Of a stretch of 29,202 bases of DNA, positions 24,611 through 29,202 are shown in pieces. The position numbers were made by a program, and so were the translations under genes. A model generated the notes under the pieces. That model had not been told where the DNA came from, did no database searches, and worked only from the letters and a program-made list of their open reading frames with translations. Within the stretch, counting starts at the first letter, position 1. Every line of letters starts with the position of its first letter. The DNA comes from Roseburia sp. CAG:10041_57. GTDB taxonomy: Bacteria; Bacillota; Clostridia; Lachnospirales; Lachnospiraceae. The DNA is taken from the NCBI GenBank assembly GCA_001916965.1, contig MNTL01000079.1:1-29202 (forward strand), in the 5' to 3' direction.

Positions 24611-25852
24611 ATGGAATCCTATATTAATCAGGTAGATTTTTTCAAGGGCAATGATCCTGAGAAGATCGCACAGGAGTATGGAACACCTTTATATGTATAT
24701 AATGAAGAAATCATCCGCAAGCATATGGATGCAGTGGCGAAGGTCATTACGAAATATCCCTATACAGCGAATTATTCTGTAAAAGCCAATACCAACATCC
24801 ATATATTGAAGCTTGCGCTGGAAGAAGGCAATAACTGTGATGCCATGAGCATCGGCGAGATCCGCATGCTGCAAAAGGCAGGCTTCCCCACAGACCGCAT
24901 TTTCTATGTACCAAACAATGTATCAGAGGAAGAACTGAAAGAGGCAATCTCAATTGGGGTTATGACCAGCCTTGACAGTCTGGCACAGCTGGAATTATAC
25001 GGTTCTCTGAATCCGGGCGGCAAGTGTGCAGTGCGCCTTAACCCTGGAGTTGGCGCAGGACATCATGAGAAGGTCGTAACAGCCGGTAAAAAGACAAAAT
25101 TCGGTATTGCAGAGGAAGATATTGACCAGATTTTTGAAATCGCAGCCAGATATCAGCTGACCATTGCAGGAATCAATCAGCATATCGGTTCTCTGTTTAT
25201 GGACCCCGAACCATATTTGAAGGCAGTGTCTAATCTGCTTCGTATCGCAGAGAGATTCCCTAATTTGGAATTTATTGACTTTGGCGGCGGTTATGGCATC
25301 CCTTATCATAAGCTGGATGATGAGGCTGAGTTTGACATGGAGAGCTTCCGTCAGCGTCTGGTACCGATTTTGGATCAGTTTGTGGCAGAATACGGAAAGG
25401 CACCGCTTTTCAAATCAGAACCAGGGCGTTACTGTGTAGCAGAAGGAAGTGTGATTCTTGGCAGAGTCCATGCTGTGAAACAGAATGCAGGTAAGAAATA
25501 TGTAGGAACAGATGTCGGCATGAATGTGCTGGTACGTCCATCCATGTATGATTCCTGGCATGATATCGAAGTACTCCGTAATGGACAAGTTGTTCCAAGA
25601 ACGGATATGGAAGAGCAGACAGTCACCGGCAACATCTGTGAATCAGGTGATTTACTGGCAAAAGACCGTATGCTTCCTCAGATCAGAAGAGGTGATCTGG
25701 CTTGTATCCTTGATACAGGAGCATATGGATACAGTATGTGTTCTTCTTACAATTCCAGACCAAGACCGGCAGAGGTCATGATCTGCAAGGATGGCAGTGT
25801 GAAGCTGATCCGCAGACGAGAGACGATTGAAGACCTTATGGCATATATGTAA
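24611..25852 (+). CDS. lysA: Diaminopimelate decarboxylase
   Basis: 413 aa. ATG 24611 has AAAGGAG upstream. A fold-type III PLP enzyme: the N-terminal barrel carries K58 in YSVKANTN, which holds PLP; HIGSLF and FGGGYGIPY bind cofactor phosphate; SEPGRYCVAEG contacts substrate; and C343 in ICESGD is the catalytic Cys supplied across the dimer, near DTGAYGYSM. It converts meso-DAP to lysine and CO2 in the cytosol. Placement directly after ddh makes a two-gene branch from tetrahydrodipicolinate to lysine. The C343-E-S-G-D motif favours DAP decarboxylase over carboxynorspermidine or ornithine decarboxylase. No damage is seen. Confidence 0.95.
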   Translation: MESYINQVDFFKGNDPEKIAQEYGTPLYVYNEEIIRKHMDAVAKVITKYPYTANYSVKANTNIHILKLALEEGNNCDAMSIGEIRMLQKAGFPTDRIFYVPNNVSEEELKEAISIGVMTSLDSLAQLELYGSLNPGGKCAVRLNPGVGAGHHEKVVTAGKKTKFGIAEEDIDQIFEIAARYQLTIAGINQHIGSLFMDPEPYLKAVSNLLRIAERFPNLEFIDFGGGYGIPYHKLDDEAEFDMESFRQRLVPILDQFVAEYGKAPLFKSEPGRYCVAEGSVILGRVHAVKQNAGKKYVGTDVGMNVLVRPSMYDSWHDIEVLRNGQVVPRTDMEEQTVTGNICESGDLLAKDRMLPQIRRGDLACILDTGAYGYSMCSSYNSRPRPAEVMICKDGSVKLIRRRETIEDLMAYM

Positions 25853-25859
25853 AGCTGCT

Positions 25860-25898
25860 TATGCTCAATATGTTTTTGTAAAAAGCATATTGGGCATA
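25860..25898 (+). terminator. Terminator after lysA
   Basis: TATGCTCAATATG (25860-25872) pairs with CATATTGGGCATA (25886-25898), 13 bp with one wobble; the loop's TTTTT/AAAAA may extend it. The T tract after it is weak. Confidence 0.65.
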
Positions 25899-25935
25899 AA
25901 TTGTTGTTGGAACGAGTAATGAGTGAACAGTGACC

Positions 25936-25964
25936 TTGTCAGAAATGGGATGCTGTGATAGTAT
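25936..25964 (+). promoter_or_regulatory. Promoter of the DUF3887-like gene
   Basis: TTGTCA (25936-25941), 17-base spacer, TAGTAT (25959-25964), about 37 bases before the start at 26001. Confidence 0.5.
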
Positions 25965-26000
25965 GTAAAATAAACTCAACTTCGCAGATGTTGGAAAGGC

Positions 26001-26474
26001 ATGGTAATCAATATGACAAGTGAAGAAAAGAAGAGAAGGAAACGTAAGAATCTTCTGATTGCGCTGGGAGTGATTCTTGCAATTGTTATAATAATCGCAG
26101 CTTCGATAGCCTGGATATGGCCCAAGTCCAAAGATATATCAGAAAGTACGGTTTTTCAGGCGCAGGAAGTAGAGCAGCAGACACAGTATATTGTTTCTTT
26201 ATTGGACGAGGCTGATTATACGACTTTCAATACCTGTACGACAGGCGATATGAATACGACACTGACACCAGCAGCAATCACCCAGGCAAAAGCCAAAGTC
26301 AGTGACAATTTTGGCAGCTTTGTATCATTTGGTGACATTACGATGGATGAGATGAACCAGCATGGTAATGTGTATGCTTTTGCGCAGCAGGAAGTGAAGT
26401 ACGAGAATGTCACAGTGATCTATTCCCTGACTTTTGATGAAAATATGAAACTCGTAGGTCTGTATATCAGATAA
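26001..26474 (+). CDS. Small membrane-anchored DUF3887-like protein
   Basis: 157 aa from ATG 26001; an alternative ATG at 26013 is possible, since the only ribosome-like site, GGAAAGG (25993-25999), is close to the first and far from the second. A very basic N-terminus (EEKKRRKRKN) is followed by one membrane helix (about residues 18-38), so the rest should be outside the cell. The outer part (FQAQEVEQQTQYIVSLLDEA, then VYAFAQQEVKYENVTVIYSL) has the pattern of DUF3887, a small NTF2-like domain found in lipoproteins and membrane proteins of Firmicutes, with no known function. It has its own promoter. The domain name is from memory of the pattern; no catalytic residues are evident. Confidence 0.7.
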   Translation: MVINMTSEEKKRRKRKNLLIALGVILAIVIIIAASIAWIWPKSKDISESTVFQAQEVEQQTQYIVSLLDEADYTTFNTCTTGDMNTTLTPAAITQAKAKVSDNFGSFVSFGDITMDEMNQHGNVYAFAQQEVKYENVTVIYSLTFDENMKLVGLYIR

Positions 26475-26568
26475 AAGACATAGTACATGCAATACGTGCA
26501 TATATATAATGATGCCAGGGGCTTAATGATGTGCCCCAATATGAGCATAAAAATGGAGCGTTTATTGC

Positions 26569-26781
26569 ATGGAGACAATCAGAATATCGGCAAAGAGCAT
26601 AATAAAAGGAGAAGTGGCAATATGTCTGCTTCTCCTTTTTCTATATGGCTACAGACAGGCAGGGAACGTAATCAGGACAATGTCACAGGTGACAGAAGTG
26701 CACAAAATTGCAATTACCTTTGATGATGACGTTATAATAGGACTAAGTCAAGAGATTAGCTGTAAAGAAGCAAGTGCTTAA
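26569..26781 (+). pseudogene. Possible fragment of a polysaccharide deacetylase-like gene
   Basis: A 70-codon frame begins with a hydrophobic stretch (VAICLLLLFLYGYRQAG) and reaches EVHKIAITFDDD. KIAITFDDGP is the first motif (metal-binding Asp pair) of NodB-type polysaccharide deacetylases; here the frame leaves the family right after FDD and soon ends. This suggests an N-terminal anchor plus the first strand, the rest deleted. A terminator-like hairpin overlaps the hydrophobic part, which weakens the case. If it is real, the gene was cut by the same rearrangement that broke the next one. Confidence 0.35.
26604..26640 (+). terminator. Probable terminator downstream of the DUF3887-like gene
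   Basis: AAAAGGAGAAG (26604-26614) and CTTCTCCTTTT (26629-26639) form a perfect 11-bp stem with A-tract and T-tract flanks. It lies 130 bases after the stop at 26474. It overlaps a possible coding fragment, so one of the two readings may be wrong. Confidence 0.5.
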
Positions 26782-27968
26782 CCCTATTTTTATTCAAATG
26801 CCATATAAAATATAGCACCCATGGGCAGTCGCCAAGGTTCAGCAAGTCTGATTTTGACGGGCAGAGGTACACAACGAAACTATGCGGAGTAACCGTACCT
26901 GAGCAGCTTCCCGTGACAATTTATGATATTTTGAAGTGCATCGTGATGAATGAAGAGTTGCCGGACAAGCATGAGGCAGACTTCTTTTTCGGGGAAGAAG
27001 AACAGGCGCATACGCATTCCCATACATGGACAGGTACCATTAACCAGAAGATTGCTCCGTTTGGTTATCTGGACATTACAGATATGGATATGTGGATGCT
27101 GAATGAGTGCTATTATAATGGAAACTCAGCACTTACTAATCCGTCCAACTTGAAATGGGATCCTAACCTTGGCAATGTCTCTTTTACGTCACAGGGTAAT
27201 TATTCTCATGGGTCGAATCCACAGTCAGGCACTGATGGTAACGGACGGCTGGTATTCTTTGTGACTGCCGGTGACCAGAAGGTCAACAATGAGAATATCT
27301 ATGGCAACACGGATCATGTATGTGGCTCTAATGGTGATGGAGTTACAGTTGATAATACATGTCAGCTTACGCTTATGGCGATTCCCATTGCTGGACACCG
27401 TGTAATAATGATGAGAACCATAAGAAGAAGACAGGACAATTAGTTCAGCATGGTGGTGAAGCTGTTAATATATCAGATACCTTTATCAATATTGATAGAG
27501 CCGATGCGTCCTGGCTATAATCTCTACATGGATATCAGTACTATTGGTAATTACTATGGAGAGAATCTGGATACAAGTGGCGAATACACGGATAGTAACT
27601 TATACTATAAGATGCAGATAACTCCGAGGTATTGGTTACTCAATCTTGATACAAATCTGTATACACCTTTGGATGTTTATATGGGTCAGAGTGGCAATTA
27701 TAAGCCGGTTGCTGCATTTGACTGCAACAGCTCTGTAAGTGAATATTATCTGTATATGGACTGGCAGAATGAATATCAGAGGAGAAACTATACAGCAAAG
27801 GAAAAGAAAACAACAGGTGATGTTGTTGATTACTTTACATCTGCTGAATCTCCAAGTATCAGAGTGCCATCTACTCAGAAGGATATTCTTGGCACTGCTC
27901 AAAGATTATTCTTAAATGACATCAACAGGACGTTCATTGGTTCAACTACTACTTCATTTATTGGTTAA
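26766..27968 (+). pseudogene. Remnant of a large surface-type protein with at least two frameshifts
   Basis: Coding-like sequence runs in one frame from about 26820 (HGQSPRFSKSDFDGQRYTT) through the ATG at 26913 to the stop at 27443. The natural protein seems to leave that frame near 27395, going on as NNDENHKKKTGQLVQHGGEA in a second frame to about 27510, then RPGYNLYMDISTIGNYYGEN in a third frame to the stop at 27968. Two shifts are therefore needed. No start codon with ribosome site belongs to the 26820 end, so the 5' part is missing. The residues are rich in Asn, Thr, Tyr and Gly, as in secreted or surface proteins. I do not recognise the family. A predictor would report two hypothetical proteins (26913-27443 and 27450-27968); both are better read as parts of one dead gene. 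Confidence 0.6.
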
Positions 27969-28014
27969 GTAGATGAAAGGGCGATAATCAGTTATATAAT
28001 AAATAAGCAGATTT

Positions 28015-28042
28015 TTGATGGTAATTCAATTATAAAGATAAT
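28015..28042 (+). promoter_or_regulatory. Weak promoter candidate for the recombinase gene
   Basis: TTGATG (28015-28020), 16-base spacer, GATAAT (28037-28042). The surrounding 27969-28149 is very AT-rich, so chance matches are likely. Confidence 0.3.
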
Positions 28043-28149
28043 TACTATGCTAAAAATATAAAGAATATGGCAACTAAAAATGTATGATTGCAGATATATA
28101 TGTTAAATATTACTATATGTTTTATCTACAAAATAGGGAGGCTGCCATA

Positions 28150-29079
28150 ATGATTTTAAAAGAACAAATTAATAAATATTTGAACTATTGTAAATTCCAA
28201 AAAGAGCTTAATGACAAGACAATAAAGGCATATAGAGCGGATCTGGAACAGTTTATGGTATTGATTGGAGAAAGTGAAAATAATCCAGATAAAGAAAAGC
28301 TGAATTCATATCTCTTATATCTTCACCGTATGTATAAGCAAAAAACAGTTAAGAGGAAAATTGCCAGTGTAAAAGCACTATTTCATTATTTGGAGGAAGA
28401 AGAGATAATAGAGATAAATCCATTTCACAAGGTAAAAACAAAGTTTAAAGAAGAAGTCGTTTTACCTAAAATTATTCCAAGAGATGTTATAGAGCAGTTG
28501 CTGAATCATCTTTATAGGGAAAGAAGTATTAAAGAATATTCGGAGTGGCGTAAAAAAATTATTTTAAGAGATATTGCAATAGTAGAAACACTTTTTTCAA
28601 CAGGGCTTCGTATTTCAGAATTGTGTCATTTACAAAGTAAATATGTTGACTTGAAAAATGGTGTGCTATGTATCCAAGGGAAAGGAGGAAAAGAAAGGTA
28701 TCTTCAAATAGGAAATAATGATGTATTGTCTATTTTGAATGTTTACAAAAAGTGTTTTGAAGATGAGATAAAAAAGCATGGTCATTTTTTTGTCAATCGA
28801 TACGGCAAGCCATTGTCTGAGCAATCAGCCAGAAATATGATACATAAATACGCAGACGAGATACAGGTGGATATAAATATTACGCCACATATGTTCCGTC
28901 ATTCATTTGCCACATACCTGATGGAAGAAGATGTAAATATCAGATATATACAAAAAATGCTGGGGCATGCTTCTATAACGACAACAGAGATATATACATA
29001 TGTAACGACTGAGAAGGAAAAAGAAATATTGCAGACAAAGCATCCGAGAAATAAGATGAGTTTAAGGAAAAATTTGTAA
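28150..29079 (+). CDS. XerC/XerD-like tyrosine recombinase
   Basis: 309 aa from ATG 28150, which has AGGGAGG 8 bases upstream; the frame is open to 28084 but that part is AT-rich leader. The length suits the Xer group. The N-terminal ~90 residues form the SAM-like DNA-binding domain (INKYLNYCKFQKELNDKTIK). The catalytic domain has R154 in STGLRISEL, a Lys in the GKGGKERYLQI beta-hairpin, H247-x2-R250 in HMFRHSF, H273 in LGHAS and nucleophile Y282 in EIYTYV: a full active site. It is far more AT-rich than ddh-lysA, which suggests transfer. No partner recombinase is next to it, and the inverted repeats at 29091-29202 may be its target sites. Chromosome dimer resolution is unlikely in this setting; DNA inversion or integration is more likely. 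Confidence 0.88.
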   Translation: MILKEQINKYLNYCKFQKELNDKTIKAYRADLEQFMVLIGESENNPDKEKLNSYLLYLHRMYKQKTVKRKIASVKALFHYLEEEEIIEINPFHKVKTKFKEEVVLPKIIPRDVIEQLLNHLYRERSIKEYSEWRKKIILRDIAIVETLFSTGLRISELCHLQSKYVDLKNGVLCIQGKGGKERYLQIGNNDVLSILNVYKKCFEDEIKKHGHFFVNRYGKPLSEQSARNMIHKYADEIQVDINITPHMFRHSFATYLMEEDVNIRYIQKMLGHASITTTEIYTYVTTEKEKEILQTKHPRNKMSLRKNL

Positions 29080-29090
29080 TTTAGTATATT

Positions 29091-29172
29091 TTGATTGCTA
29101 TATTTTGGAAAAATTTATATAATTAGTATGGTAACGATAATTAGGAATTATCGGGTGGATTTCAGCAATCAA
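29091..29172. repeat. 9-bp inverted repeat downstream of the recombinase
   Basis: TTGATTGCT (29091-29099) and AGCAATCAA (29164-29172) are perfect inverted copies 64 bases apart. They enclose the palindrome at 29135-29153. Confidence 0.45.
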
Positions 29173-29202
29173 GTAGATGAGATGGAAGACAATCTATCGT
29201 TA
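29132..29202. repeat. TAACGATA/TATCGTTA inverted repeat reaching the window edge
   Basis: TAACGATA (29132-29139) and TATCGTTA (29195-29202) are exact inverted copies. The second ends on the last base of the window, so its full length cannot be seen. Confidence 0.4.
29135..29153. repeat. 19-bp perfect palindrome, possible recombinase crossover site
   Basis: CGATAATT-agg-AATTATCG has 8-bp perfect arms. It has the size of half-site pairs bound by Xer-like recombinases, though the 3-base centre is shorter than the usual 6-8. No T tract follows, so it is not a classical terminator. Confidence 0.5.

Noticed and set aside
26487..26723. 78-codon frame after the DUF3887-like gene
   Set aside because: No ribosome site, no recognisable motif, and it overlaps the better-supported deacetylase-like fragment and the terminator.
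29132..29202. Integron attC-like site after the recombinase
   Set aside because: TAAC/GTTA ends are suggestive, but the required core consensus is not met, the recombinase shows no integron-specific insertion that I can see, and no cassette array is visible.
1..29202. CRISPR arrays, tRNA or rRNA genes
   Set aside because: No regularly spaced repeats, cloverleaf-like segments or rRNA sequence were noticed on reading the window; a dedicated scan (tRNAscan-type, CRISPR finder) was not possible.

Overview
The window looks like chromosome of a low- to mid-GC Firmicute, most likely a gut Clostridia/Lachnospiraceae-type bacterium. This is inferred from AGGAGG-type ribosome sites, AddAB instead of RecBCD, meso-diaminopimelate dehydrogenase, an XpaC/VWA/TelA operon and many TTG/GTG-capable starts. 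No species call is possible from sequence reading alone. Nearly every real gene is on the + strand.

Layout. (1) 1-3031 looks like the right end of an integrated mobile element. It holds the C-terminus of a tyrosine integrase, an AT-rich two-gene cassette, a cluster of short GTAGTAA-type repeats, and a 13-codon stub of a low-molecular-weight protein tyrosine phosphatase gene that may mark the insertion site. The cassette encodes an AbiJ_NTD3-like domain fused to a protein kinase, followed by an AbiJ_NTD4-like/HEPN protein. It is the best candidate here for an undescribed (anti-phage) system. (2) 3034-10360 is the addB-addA helicase-nuclease operon for double-strand break repair. (3) 10363-15576 is a membrane-stress-type operon: XpaC-like protein, solute-binding/VWA membrane protein, TelA, HAD phosphatase and CPBP protease. 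(4) 15577-21962 is the glutamate synthase operon gltB-gltD, with a complex leader containing two good promoters, a terminator and palindromes. (5) 21962-22206 is a 245-bp imperfect inverted repeat that could fold as one long RNA hairpin. (6) 22347-23502 is a decaying patch: an antitoxin with a frameshifted PIN toxin, and an S66 peptidase whose middle is deleted. (7) 23508-25898 is ddh-lysA, making meso-DAP and lysine. (8) 25936-27968 has a DUF3887-like membrane protein followed by fragments of broken genes. (9) 28150-29202 is an AT-rich XerC/D-like recombinase followed by several inverted repeats running into the window edge.

The core metabolic and repair genes (addBA, gltBD, ddh-lysA) appear intact and ordinary. 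The accessory patches between them carry the recombinases, defence-like genes and pseudogenes.
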